Below are positions 1-7,324 of a DNA stretch of 17,498 nt, piece by piece. Each line of letters begins with the position of its first letter. Position 1 is the stretch's first letter. The position numbers and the translations under genes are program-made. Source of the stretch: JBFXAN01 sp050184225 (GTDB lineage Bacteria; Chloroflexota; Dehalococcoidia; CAUJGQ01); NCBI GenBank assembly GCA_050184225.1, contig JBFXAN010000134.1:1-17498 (forward strand), given 5' to 3'. The notes beneath the pieces are model-generated. The model searched no databases, was not told the origin of the DNA, and saw nothing but the letters and a program-made list of their open reading frames with translations.

Positions 1-125
1 GCAGAGTACGGTCCGCCGGCAACCGCCTGCGGCGCGGTCGCGGCGCTCGCGCCGGTGGTCCCGACGGCGATACCGGCGATCACGACGGCGACGACGACCG
101 CGAGTCCTGCAAGACTGCGCTTCAC
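1..125 (-). CDS. Secreted protein, N-terminal signal peptide only (cut by window edge)
   Basis: This is a partial minus-strand gene that starts with GTG at 125 and runs off the left edge. The 41 visible codons begin MKRSLAGLAVVVAVVIAG and continue through Gly/Ala-rich residues to ATAPQAVAGGPYS. This is a typical Sec signal peptide: Lys/Arg at the N-terminus, a hydrophobic core of about 15 residues, and a probable cleavage site near GASA-AT. A strong Shine-Dalgarno sequence (AGGAGGA, complement of 131-137) lies 5 nt upstream and fixes the GTG start. The mature protein is not visible, so no function can be given. It is divergent from the phosphoglucomutase gene at 471. Confidence 0.75.
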   Translation of the reverse strand, partial: MKRSLAGLAVVVAVVIAGIAVGTTGASAATAPQAVAGGPYS

Positions 126-393
126 AATGTTCCTCCTGATGGTTGGGGTTTGAGTGAACGAGCATGTGGCGAGGCGAATGCGGGTACGATGCACCGCGCA
201 TCGCATATTTCAGTCTGTGGTGCCGAATGTGGTGGAAGTGTTAAAGGAAGTTCAACGGTTGATGGGAAAACTCTCAGGCTGCGATGCTTTCACGACGCAT
301 CCCCCTGGTGCGTCTCGCTCGACCGACGATTCGCGATATGATCGACGAAGCGGCGGCATGGGACCACGCTTGAAGCCGGTTTCACGGCAGTGT
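126..393. other. Divergent intergenic region with possible promoter elements
   Basis: No convincing gene lies between the left secreted-protein gene and the inverted repeat at 394. Short open frames here have no ribosome binding site and no recognisable product. A TATGAT hexamer at 337-342 on the plus strand resembles a -10 box for the phosphoglucomutase/GH65 pair, but no good -35 box sits 16-18 nt upstream. A short inverted repeat (CGATGC at 187-192, GCATCG at 198-203, 5-nt spacer) could be an operator or a chance match. Confidence 0.3.
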
Positions 394-469
394 TTGTCAT
401 CCTGAGCGGAGCGAAGGATCTCGGACGCTGACTCACCGCCGAGATCCTTCGCTCCGCTCAGGATGACAA
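394..469. repeat. Perfect 31-bp inverted repeat (dispersed palindrome type)
   Basis: The left arm at 394-424 and the right arm at 439-469 are exact reverse complements over 31 nt, separated by a 14-nt spacer (425-438). The core reads CATCCTGAGCGGAGCGAAGG then ATCTCGG. Very similar palindromes built on CATCCTGAGCG...GCGAAGGATCTC recur as dispersed intergenic repeats in Chloroflexota, Acidobacteriota and other GC-rich genomes; that is from memory, not searched. RNA from this site would form a very stable hairpin. The right arm contains AGGA (460-463), the only plausible ribosome binding sequence for the gene starting at 471. No transposase is associated. Confidence 0.85.
460..463 (+). promoter_or_regulatory. 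Ribosome binding site inside the repeat arm, deciding the GTG start
   Basis: AGGA lies 7 nt before the GTG at 471 and is part of the right arm of the 31-bp inverted repeat. Folding of the repeat in mRNA would bury this site, so the element probably affects translation of the downstream pair. No other purine-rich site lies close upstream of the gene. Confidence 0.45.
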
Positions 470-470
470 C

Positions 471-1259
471 GTGACCGACGCCCTCAATGCTCAGCAGCCA
501 CAGCAAGCGACACTCGTCCCCAAACTGCCCGATGGCATCGCTGCCTGTCTCTTTGATCTCGATGGCGTCCTCACCCAGACGGCGAAAGTGCACGCGGCGG
601 CATGGAAGGAGATGTTCGACGCCTTTCTGCGCGATCGATCGCGGCAGACGGGTGAGCCGTTTCGTCCCTTCGAGATCGCGACGGACTACGTCGAATACGT
701 CGATGGCAAACTGCGGCAGGACGGCGTGCGGGCGTTTCTGGGGTCGCGCGAGATCGTGTTGCCGGAAGGCTCTGACGGTGACCCACCAGAGGCGTTGACC
801 GTACACGGCCTGGGACGGCGGAAGAACGATCTCGTGCTCGATCTGATCCGGCGGCGCGGCGTCGAAGTCTATGAAGGGTCGGTTCGGTTTGTCGAGGCGG
901 CCCGCGACGCGGGGCTGCGGCGGGCGGTGGTCTCGGCGAGCAAGAACTGCCAGGCGGTGCTGGCCGCCGCCGACATCGAGCACCTGTTTGAAGTGCGCAT
1001 CGACGGCATCGTCGCCGCCGATGACCACCTGCCGGGCAAGCCCGCGCCCGACATGTTTCTGGCCGCCGCCGCCGCGCTGGGCGCCGAGCCTGCCCGCGCG
1101 GCCGTGTTCGAGGACGCCGTCGCCGGTGTCGAGGCGGGCCGGGCCGGTTCGTTCGGCTGGGTCGTCGGCGTCGATCGCGTTGGTCAGGCTGAGGCTCTCC
1201 GCCGTCACGGCGCCGATACCGTCGTTGCCGACCTTGCTGAGTTGCTGGAGGAGCGATGA
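471..1259 (+). CDS. pgmB: Beta-phosphoglucomutase family HAD enzyme
   Basis: This 262-residue HAD-superfamily protein probably converts beta-D-glucose 1-phosphate to glucose 6-phosphate in the cytoplasm. All four HAD motifs are visible: DLDGVL with nucleophile D29 and acid/base D31; S155 in VVSASKN; K190 in PGKPAPD; and the acidic pair E214-D215 in FEDAVAGVEAG. The helical cap between motifs I and II is longer than in the approximately 220-residue Lactococcus-type enzyme. It carries extra sequence around FRPFEIATDYVEYVDG and the stretch ending VLPEGSDGDPPEAL. This longer form is common beside GH65 phosphorylases in GC-rich bacteria (recalled, not searched). The GTG start at 471 is chosen because its AGGA site is at 460-463 and no better start precedes DLDGVL. 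Its stop overlaps the GH65 start by 4 bp (ATGA, 1256-1259), so the two are translationally coupled and functionally linked. A general sugar phosphatase is less likely given this pairing. Confidence 0.9.
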   Translation: MTDALNAQQPQQATLVPKLPDGIAACLFDLDGVLTQTAKVHAAAWKEMFDAFLRDRSRQTGEPFRPFEIATDYVEYVDGKLRQDGVRAFLGSREIVLPEGSDGDPPEALTVHGLGRRKNDLVLDLIRRRGVEVYEGSVRFVEAARDAGLRRAVVSASKNCQAVLAAADIEHLFEVRIDGIVAADDHLPGKPAPDMFLAAAAALGAEPARAAVFEDAVAGVEAGRAGSFGWVVGVDRVGQAEALRRHGADTVVADLAELLEER

Positions 1260-3625
1260 TCGATCCATCGGTGTTCACGGTCGAACCGTGGGCCGTCGCC
1301 GAGCCGGCGCTGCACCTCGACCTGCTCGCGGAGACCGAGTCGATTTTCGCCCTGTCGAACGGGCACATCGGCCTGCGCGGTAACCTCGACGAAGGGGAGC
1401 CGCATGTCATCCCCGGCTCCTACCTGAATGGGGTCTTCGAGACGTTGCCGCTGCCGTACGCCGAGGCGGGATACGGCTATCCCGAAGAGGGACAGTCGAT
1501 GATCGACGTGACCAACGGCAAGCTGTTCCGCCTCCTCGTCGACGATGAGCCGTTCGACGTACGCCACGGGACACTGCAGCAGCACGAGCGCGTGCTCGAC
1601 CTGCGCGCCGGTGTCCTCCGGCGGGAGGTGCACTGGACCTCACCGGCAGGCCAGGCGGTCCGCGTCCGCTCGACCCGGCTCGTCTCCTTCGTCCAGCGCG
1701 CGGTGGCGGCGATCTGTTACGAGGTCGAGGCGGTCGACACACCCGCCCGCATCGTCATCCAGTCGTCACTGGTCGCCAACGAGCCGGTGCCGGAGCAGAC
1801 CGATGACCCGCGGGCGGCGGCGGCGCTGCGTGCCCCACTGATCGGCGAGTACCACGCCCGTAACGACCTCGAAGTTGCGCTCGGCCATCGGACGCGGCAC
1901 AGCGGTCTGCGGATGGCCGCCGGGCTTGACCACGTCATCGATGGCCCCGCTGGGACGGTAACGGCGGCGGAGAGCGAAGCAGACCTGGCGCGGGTCACGG
2001 TCAGCACCGAACTGGCGCCGGGTGAGACGCTCCGGGTCGTGAAGTTGCTCGCCTACGGCTGGTCCAGCGTCCGCTCGATGCCGGCGCTCCGGGACCAGGT
2101 AGACGCTGCCCTGGCAGCGGCGAAGCGGACCGGCTGGGACGGGCTCCTCTCCGCGCAAAGGGCGTACCTCGACGACGTATGGGACCGAGCCGATGTTGAG
2201 ATCGAGGGCGACCCGGCGTTGCAACAGGCGGTGCGGTTCGCGCTCTTTCAGGTCGTCCAGGCGGCGGCCCGAGCGGAGCGGCGGGCGATCCCGGCCAAGG
2301 GGTTGACCGGCCGCGGCTATGATGGCCACACGTTCTGGGACATGGAGACGTATACCTTGCCGGTGCTGACCTACATCGCACCCCATACCGTCCACGACGC
2401 GCTGCACTGGCGGCACTCGACGCTCGAATTGGCGCAGGCGCGCGCCCACCTGCTTCGGCTGGGGGGAGCATCCTTCCCGTGGCGGACGATCCGCGGCGAA
2501 GAGTGCTCCGGCTACTGGCCCGCCGGTACCGCCGCGTTCCACATCAATGCCGACATCGCCGACGCGGTCCGCCGCTACGTCGCCGCGACCGGCGACACCG
2601 ACTTCGAAGGAGGACCCGGCCTCGACCTGCTCGTCGAAACCGCCCGTCTCTGGCGATCGCTGGGGCACCATGACGCCGAAGGCTGCTTCCGCATCGACGG
2701 CGTCACCGGCCCGGATGAGTACACGGCGCTGGCCGACAACAACGTCTTTACCAACTTGATGGCGGCCCGCAACCTTCAAGCCGCCGCCGATGCCGCGATC
2801 CGGCATCCGCAAGGTGCCACAGAACTCGGCGTCGACGAAGGAGAGATCCGCTCGTGGCGCAAGGCCGCCGCCGCTATCGTCGTCCCCTTCGACGACGAGC
2901 TCAGCGTCACCGCCCAGTCGGAAGGTTTCACCCGCTACCGGCGGTGGGACTTCGAGCGGACCCAGGCAGAGGACTATCCGCTGCTGCTCCATTACCCCTA
3001 CTACCTGCTCTATTCGAGCCAGGTGGTGAAGCAGGCGGACCTTGTCTTCGCCCTCTACCTCTTCGGCGACCGATTCAGCCCCGAACAGAAGCTGAAGGAC
3101 TTCGACTTCTACGAAGCGATCACCGTGCGCGACTCGTCGCTGTCGGCGTCGATTCAGGCGATCGTCGCCGCCGAGGTCGGACATCTCGACCTCGCCTTCG
3201 AATACTTCCGCGAGACGGCGTTCATCGACCTCTCCGATCTGGCGGGCAACACCGCCGACGGCCTGCACCTCGCCTCACTGTCCGGCGTCTGGCTCGCCGC
3301 CGTCGCCGGGTTTGGCGGGCTGCGCGATCACGGCGAGATGCTGGCTTTCGCACCGCGCCTGCCGAAGCAGCTCACCCGGCTGACCTTTCGGCTGCTCTAC
3401 CGCGGCCGGCGCCTGTGCATCGAGGTCGGCCCGGACCACACCCGCTACGACCTGCTTGGCGGCGAGCCGATCGAACTACGCCACCACGGCGAACCGGTCA
3501 CGCTCGCGCGGGGCACACCGCAGATCCGTCCGAATCCGCCAGTGTCGGAACCACCGCCGGTCCGGCCGCCGGTGGGTCGTGAGCCCGGCCGGCACGGTGT
3601 CGGGGCGAACGGCAGCGATGATTGA
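1256..3625 (+). CDS. GH65 disaccharide phosphorylase (trehalose/maltose/kojibiose type)
   Basis: This 789-residue inverting glycoside phosphorylase should split an alpha-linked glucose disaccharide with inorganic phosphate, giving beta-glucose 1-phosphate and glucose. The order matches family GH65: an N-terminal beta-sandwich (about 1-280, with SNGHIGLRGNLDEG near the start), a linker, an (alpha/alpha)6 catalytic barrel with WDMETYTLPVL and FPWRTIRGEECSGYWPAGTA, and a small C-terminal sheet. The general acid is E488 in GVTGPDEYTAL. Phosphate-site residues are K592 in VVKQAD and H671-L-A-S674 in DGLHLASLSGVW. The substrate cannot be assigned from motifs alone. The start has GGAGG at 1247-1251 and overlaps the phosphoglucomutase stop, so the two form one operon that feeds glucose 6-phosphate to glycolysis. 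No sugar transporter lies nearby, so the substrate may be an internal sugar such as trehalose (inference). A Pro/Gly-rich tail of about 35 residues follows the last domain. Confidence 0.93.
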   Translation: MIDPSVFTVEPWAVAEPALHLDLLAETESIFALSNGHIGLRGNLDEGEPHVIPGSYLNGVFETLPLPYAEAGYGYPEEGQSMIDVTNGKLFRLLVDDEPFDVRHGTLQQHERVLDLRAGVLRREVHWTSPAGQAVRVRSTRLVSFVQRAVAAICYEVEAVDTPARIVIQSSLVANEPVPEQTDDPRAAAALRAPLIGEYHARNDLEVALGHRTRHSGLRMAAGLDHVIDGPAGTVTAAESEADLARVTVSTELAPGETLRVVKLLAYGWSSVRSMPALRDQVDAALAAAKRTGWDGLLSAQRAYLDDVWDRADVEIEGDPALQQAVRFALFQVVQAAARAERRAIPAKGLTGRGYDGHTFWDMETYTLPVLTYIAPHTVHDALHWRHSTLELAQARAHLLRLGGASFPWRTIRGEECSGYWPAGTAAFHINADIADAVRRYVAATGDTDFEGGPGLDLLVETARLWRSLGHHDAEGCFRIDGVTGPDEYTALADNNVFTNLMAARNLQAAADAAIRHPQGATELGVDEGEIRSWRKAAAAIVVPFDDELSVTAQSEGFTRYRRWDFERTQAEDYPLLLHYPYYLLYSSQVVKQADLVFALYLFGDRFSPEQKLKDFDFYEAITVRDSSLSASIQAIVAAEVGHLDLAFEYFRETAFIDLSDLAGNTADGLHLASLSGVWLAAVAGFGGLRDHGEMLAFAPRLPKQLTRLTFRLLYRGRRLCIEVGPDHTRYDLLGGEPIELRHHGEPVTLARGTPQIRPNPPVSEPPPVRPPVGREPGRHGVGANGSDD

Positions 3626-3638
3626 TATCGTGGTCCAT

Positions 3639-6449
3639 TTAGCGGCGAAGCCACCGCTCGACCAGCTTCTTCGCCTCATCGGCCCAGAGGACGACGCTCG
3701 CCAATCCCACGCAGATCAGCCAGTCCTCGATCGAGAGCGGCGTCGTCGCGAAGGCGTCGTTGAGGAAGGGAAGCTGCACGACGGCGACCTGGAGCACAGC
3801 CGACAACCCGATCGCGCCCCAGAGCAGCCGGTTCGTGAAGAGGTGGTGAAATGCGCTGATGCGATCTGACCGGGCGTTGAAGCAGTTGAACAGCTGAGCG
3901 AAGACGAGCGTCGTGAACGCCATCGTCCGCGCCTCGACGATGTCGCCCGAACCGCCGAAGACGCCGCCGCTGAGGTGAAGGTCGAGCGCCACCAGCGACA
4001 CCACCGCCATCACGAGGCCGACCCAGACGATGCCGATCCACATTTCGCCATCGATCACCCGGTCGGTGAGCCGGCGCGGCGCGTGCTGCATCACGTCGTC
4101 GGGCGGCGGATCGACGCCCAATGCGAGAGCGGGAGCGGTGTCGGTGAGCAGGTTGATCCAGAGGATCTGGGTGGCGAGCAGCGGCACCGCCACTGCCTCG
4201 CCGGTGTCGTCGAGGCCGAGCACGCCCGCCAGGATCACGCCGAAGAACATCGTCAATACCTCGCCAATGTTCGACGACAGCAGGAAGCGGAGGAACCGGC
4301 GGATGTTGGCGAAGATGGCCCGGCCCTCGCGGACGGCGGCGATGATCGTGGCGAAGTTGTCGTCGGCGAGGATCATGTCCGCCGCTTCCTTCGTCACGTC
4401 GGTACCGGTGATGCCCATCGCCACGCCGATGTCCGCCGACTTCAGCGCGGGCGCGTCGTTCACGCCGTCGCCGGTCATGGCGACGATCGCCCCGTCTGCC
4501 TGCAGGGCATCGACGATCCGCAGCTTGTGCTCGGGCGCGACGCGGGCGTAGACCGAAACTCCGCGCGCCGCCTCCCGCAACCCCACATTGTCAAGCCGCT
4601 CGATCTCGGCGCCGGTCAGCACCCGCGCCCCGGATTCGACAATACCGAGGTCACCGGCGATGCGGGCGGCGGTGCGCGGGTGATCACCCGTGATCATCAG
4701 GATCCGAATCCCGGCGGCGTGCGCCTCGGCGATCGCCGTCTTCGCCTCCGGGCGCGGCGGGTCGATGATGCCGGCCATGCCCAGATAGACCAACTCGCGC
4801 TCGATCGATTCGTCCTCCGGCGGCTTCTCTCGGACGGGCAGCGGCCGGTAGGCGACGGCCAGGCAGCGCAACGCGAGGTCAGAAAGCCGGTCGACCTCGG
4901 AAAGCACAGCTTGCCGGCGGGTGTCGGTGAGCGGGAGCACCTCACCGGCGACCCGCTCCTCCGTGCAGCGGGCGAGCAGCACGTCGGGCGCCCCTTTGGT
5001 CACAATGGAGATGTTGCCCTCACGCTCGACATCGGTTTCCAGCGTGCTCATCAGCTTGCGCTCGGAGGTGAACGGCACCTCGCCGACGCGCTCGAAGCGG
5101 GATTCCCGCACCTCGGTCAGTCCCTCGATCTTCGCCTCGGCGACGAGGAAGGCGGCCTCGGTCGGATCGCCCTGGATCGTCCACTGACCGTCCGCCTCCT
5201 GCAGTACGGCGTCGTTCGCCAAACTACCGCCGGCCAGGACGAAGCGGACCTCGTCGAGCAGCGCCGGGTCGTCGAGCGGCCGGCCATCGACGCGCACGTC
5301 GCCTTCCGGCCGATAGCCGCTGCCCGTGACATCGGCCTCGCCCGACCCAGTGACGACCTTCTCGATCGTCATCTCGTTTTTGGTCAGCGTGCCGGTCTTG
5401 TCCGAGCACACCACCGACGCCGACCCCAGCGTCTCCACCGACGACAGCTTCTTCACGATCGCCCGCCGCCGCGCCATCCGTTGCACGCCGAGGGCGAGCA
5501 CCACCGACAGCACCGCCGGCAGTCCCTCCGGCACGGCGGCGACCGCCAGCGACACGCCGACGAGCAGCACGTCAACAAGGTCGGAGCCTGTCTCGATGTC
5601 CTCGGTGAGCAGGATCGCGCCGACGACGATCACCGCGATCACGATCACGGCGATCCCAAGCGCGCGCCCAATGCCGGCGACCTCGCGCTGAAGCGGCGTG
5701 CGCTCGTCCTGGGTGCGGCCGAGCAGGCGGGCGACGTTGCCCATTTCCGTCGCCATGCCGGTGGCGGTCACCACCGCCCGGCCCCGCCCGCGCGTGACGG
5801 CGGTGCCCTTGAACACCATGTTCACCCGGTCGCCCAGGCCCGCCGGCCCGGCGAGGGAAGCGACATCCTTCAGCACCGCTTCGCTCTCGCCGGTGAGCGA
5901 CGCCTCCGCCACCATCAGCGAGGCGGCCTCCACCAGCCGGGCGTCGGCGCCGACCGCGTCGCCTTCGGCCAGCAGGAGGATGTCGCCCGGCACGATGTCG
6001 TCGGCGGTGACGCGCTCTTCGCGGCTGTCGCGCAGCACACCCGCCGTCGCCGCCGCCATGCGTTGCAGCGCCGCGACCGCCTGCTCCGCCCGCGCCTCCT
6101 GCACGTAGCCGAGCACCGCGTTGAGCACGACGATCACCGTGATCACGATCGCCTCGAACGGCACGCCCTCGCGGCCCTCGAGCAGCCAGGCGGCCAGCGA
6201 GACGATCACGGCGCCGATCAGCAGGTAGATCAGCGGGTCGTTGAACTGGGCGAGGAACTTTCGCCAGGCCGGTATGGTCGCGGCGGCGTCAAGCTGGTTC
6301 GGCCCGTACCGTTCGAGGCGGGCCGCCGCCTTGGCCGCGCTCAGCCCCTGACGGACGTCGACGCCCATCGCCGCCGCGACCGCACCCGTGTCACGGCGCC
6401 AGGGTTCGAGCGCGCTCGGCGCGGCCTCCCGCGACGTGTCATTGCTCAT
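3639..6449 (-). CDS. P-type IIA cation-transporting ATPase, probably Ca2+
   Basis: This 936-residue membrane pump matches the usual length of SERCA/PMCA-like ATPases. In order it shows an N-terminal cation ATPase domain (GLSAAKAAARLERYGPNQL), M1-M2, an actuator domain with SLTGESEAV, and M3-M4 with the ion motif VPEGLPAV (E308). Then come the phosphorylation site CSDKTGTLTKN with catalytic D350, a nucleotide-binding domain with KGAPDVLL, the hinge motif TGDGVNDAP, and M5-M10. Ion-site residues are N727 and E730 in M5 (SSNIGEV) and N766, T769 and D770 in M6 (INLLTDTAP), matching the SERCA pattern. M8 reads FAQLFNCFNAR with Q852 where SERCA has a glutamate. Ca2+ is the likely substrate; Na+ or Mn2+ is possible. 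The ATG at 6449 has no clear Shine-Dalgarno sequence, so it may be leaderless or weakly translated. The gene converges on the GH65 gene with only 13 bp between stops. Confidence 0.93.
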   Translation of the reverse strand: MSNDTSREAAPSALEPWRRDTGAVAAAMGVDVRQGLSAAKAAARLERYGPNQLDAAATIPAWRKFLAQFNDPLIYLLIGAVIVSLAAWLLEGREGVPFEAIVITVIVVLNAVLGYVQEARAEQAVAALQRMAAATAGVLRDSREERVTADDIVPGDILLLAEGDAVGADARLVEAASLMVAEASLTGESEAVLKDVASLAGPAGLGDRVNMVFKGTAVTRGRGRAVVTATGMATEMGNVARLLGRTQDERTPLQREVAGIGRALGIAVIVIAVIVVGAILLTEDIETGSDLVDVLLVGVSLAVAAVPEGLPAVLSVVLALGVQRMARRRAIVKKLSSVETLGSASVVCSDKTGTLTKNEMTIEKVVTGSGEADVTGSGYRPEGDVRVDGRPLDDPALLDEVRFVLAGGSLANDAVLQEADGQWTIQGDPTEAAFLVAEAKIEGLTEVRESRFERVGEVPFTSERKLMSTLETDVEREGNISIVTKGAPDVLLARCTEERVAGEVLPLTDTRRQAVLSEVDRLSDLALRCLAVAYRPLPVREKPPEDESIERELVYLGMAGIIDPPRPEAKTAIAEAHAAGIRILMITGDHPRTAARIAGDLGIVESGARVLTGAEIERLDNVGLREAARGVSVYARVAPEHKLRIVDALQADGAIVAMTGDGVNDAPALKSADIGVAMGITGTDVTKEAADMILADDNFATIIAAVREGRAIFANIRRFLRFLLSSNIGEVLTMFFGVILAGVLGLDDTGEAVAVPLLATQILWINLLTDTAPALALGVDPPPDDVMQHAPRRLTDRVIDGEMWIGIVWVGLVMAVVSLVALDLHLSGGVFGGSGDIVEARTMAFTTLVFAQLFNCFNARSDRISAFHHLFTNRLLWGAIGLSAVLQVAVVQLPFLNDAFATTPLSIEDWLICVGLASVVLWADEAKKLVERWLRR

Positions 6450-6697
6450 CAGCCGTACGCCGAATCTATCGTCCCGTACTGTCAGAGATACGCCTCGGAA
6501 GCGACGGCATCTTCCAGCGCCGACAGGCTACGCCAGCGACGTTCGAATGGCCAAGAACCACTTGAGTTAGAGCCTCGAATCGAACAGACGCACAGAGAGA
6601 CCGGGGCATCCGCTCCCGGTCTCCCATATGGCCGTCAGTCACGCCGGCTCGATCGACCATGTGTCCGGCGGGCCGCTCGGTGACGCGGCCGTGCCGA
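6450..6697. other. Intergenic region between ATPase start and small secreted-protein gene end
   Basis: I see no gene here. It contains the hairpin listed at 6597-6623 and should hold the promoter of the P-type ATPase, but no clear -35/-10 pair is visible on the minus strand. Confidence 0.5.
6597..6623 (-). terminator. Possible hairpin terminator without U tract
   Basis: GAGACCGGG (6597-6605) and CCCGGTCTC (6615-6623) are exact reverse complements around a 9-nt loop. It lies 75 nt downstream of the stop of the minus-strand secreted-protein gene ending at 6698, where a terminator could be expected. There is no T-rich run after the stem, so it would be non-canonical, or only a structure that stabilises the mRNA end. 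Confidence 0.35.
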
Positions 6698-7210
6698 TCA
6701 TGGCGCAGGCGGCGGGTCGTTGATGGGGAGCCGCCGCGCGGTTTCGGTGGCGCCGCCGCTGAAGACGAGGTTGCCCTCCAGATCGAACTGATCGTTGCGC
6801 GCCACCGCGCGGAACGTCTGCAGGTCCTCGCTCAGCCGGATCGAGCGCGTGACCTGCCGGATGCCGGTCTGCACGCCCTGCGCGTCGAACGTGACGAAGG
6901 TGAAGGTTGCGCTGAACAGCCGGTCGCCGGCGCGCACCCACTGCCCGTGGCCGACGGGGCTGCGTATCGGCGTTGTTTGGTTCGTTTCGATGAAGCCGCC
7001 GTCCGGAAAGAAGGTGTTCAGCGCCATGAAGGTCAACGGCACGCCCGGCGGTGCGCTGTCCAGGTTCGCCGTGACGATCCACGTTCCATCCAAACGCTGA
7101 CCAGCCGTCGGCACGTCGCTGCCTGACACCGATCGGACCGCTGCCATACTTCCTCCGATTCCTACAGCCGCGACGAGGGCCGCCATCCCGAAGATCCACC
7201 ACCGTTTCAT
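6698..7210 (-). CDS. Small secreted protein of unknown function (beta-rich)
   Basis: This is a 170-residue protein with an N-terminal signal peptide or anchor (MKRWWIFGMAALVAAVGIGG). The mature part begins LDGTWIVTANLD and contains alternating beta-like segments with FFPDGGFIETNQ, PVGHGQWVRAGDRLFSATF and LEGNLVFSGGATETARRLP. The pattern of an initial GTW strand, a central GHG-W-R motif and a closing strand recalls small lipocalin-like or beta-barrel secreted proteins that are mostly annotated as hypothetical; I cannot assign a role. The start is secure: the ATG is preceded by TAAGGAGG (complement of 7218-7225) at 7-nt spacing, the strongest ribosome site in the window, which suggests high translation. 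It is divergent from the large regulator at 7325, with 114 bp between starts. Confidence 0.82.
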   Translation of the reverse strand: MKRWWIFGMAALVAAVGIGGSMAAVRSVSGSDVPTAGQRLDGTWIVTANLDSAPPGVPLTFMALNTFFPDGGFIETNQTTPIRSPVGHGQWVRAGDRLFSATFTFVTFDAQGVQTGIRQVTRSIRLSEDLQTFRAVARNDQFDLEGNLVFSGGATETARRLPINDPPPAP

Positions 7211-7324
7211 GTAATTACCTCCTTATCGGGCTTGCCGCTCGTACTGCGCGGCAGACCTCTGTCGATACGGTAGGATTGGGACAACTCGGCAGCGCATCAT
7301 CGAGGCATCAGTGGTGCATCACCG
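7211..7324. promoter_or_regulatory. Divergent promoter region with three helically phased GCATCA repeats
   Basis: This 114-bp gap separates the starts of the secreted-protein gene (minus) and the HTH regulator (plus), so it should hold both promoters. Next to the regulator start, GCATCA occurs three times at 7294-7299, 7305-7310 and 7316-7321, an exact 11-bp period, about one helical turn. Such phased repeats can be binding sites for an HTH protein, and autoregulation is possible. No convincing -35/-10 pair can be picked by eye. Confidence 0.35.

Noticed and set aside
394..469. The palindrome as a terminator or insertion sequence end
   Set aside because: There is no T tract, no transposase and no target duplication, and it precedes a gene rather than following one; a dispersed repeat fits better.
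252..1268. A 338-codon minus-strand open frame covering the phosphoglucomutase gene and the repeat
   Set aside because: The product is low-complexity Arg/Asp/Gly-rich sequence and translates through the inverted repeat; the plus-strand HAD gene explains the region.
1766..3268. A 500-codon minus-strand open frame inside the GH65 gene
   Set aside because: It has no family motif and lies opposite a complete, motif-rich GH65 enzyme; it is a shadow frame.
6530..6600. TTCGAAT and TCGAATCGAA strings that recall a tRNA T-loop
   Set aside because: No acceptor stem, anticodon arm or D arm can be folded around them.
3975..6683. A 902-codon open frame on the plus strand antisense to the P-type ATPase
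   Set aside because: Its product is rich in His, Arg, Asp and Gln with no recognisable domain. This is typical of the opposite strand of a GC-rich gene with G/C third positions. The ATPase on the minus strand has every family motif.
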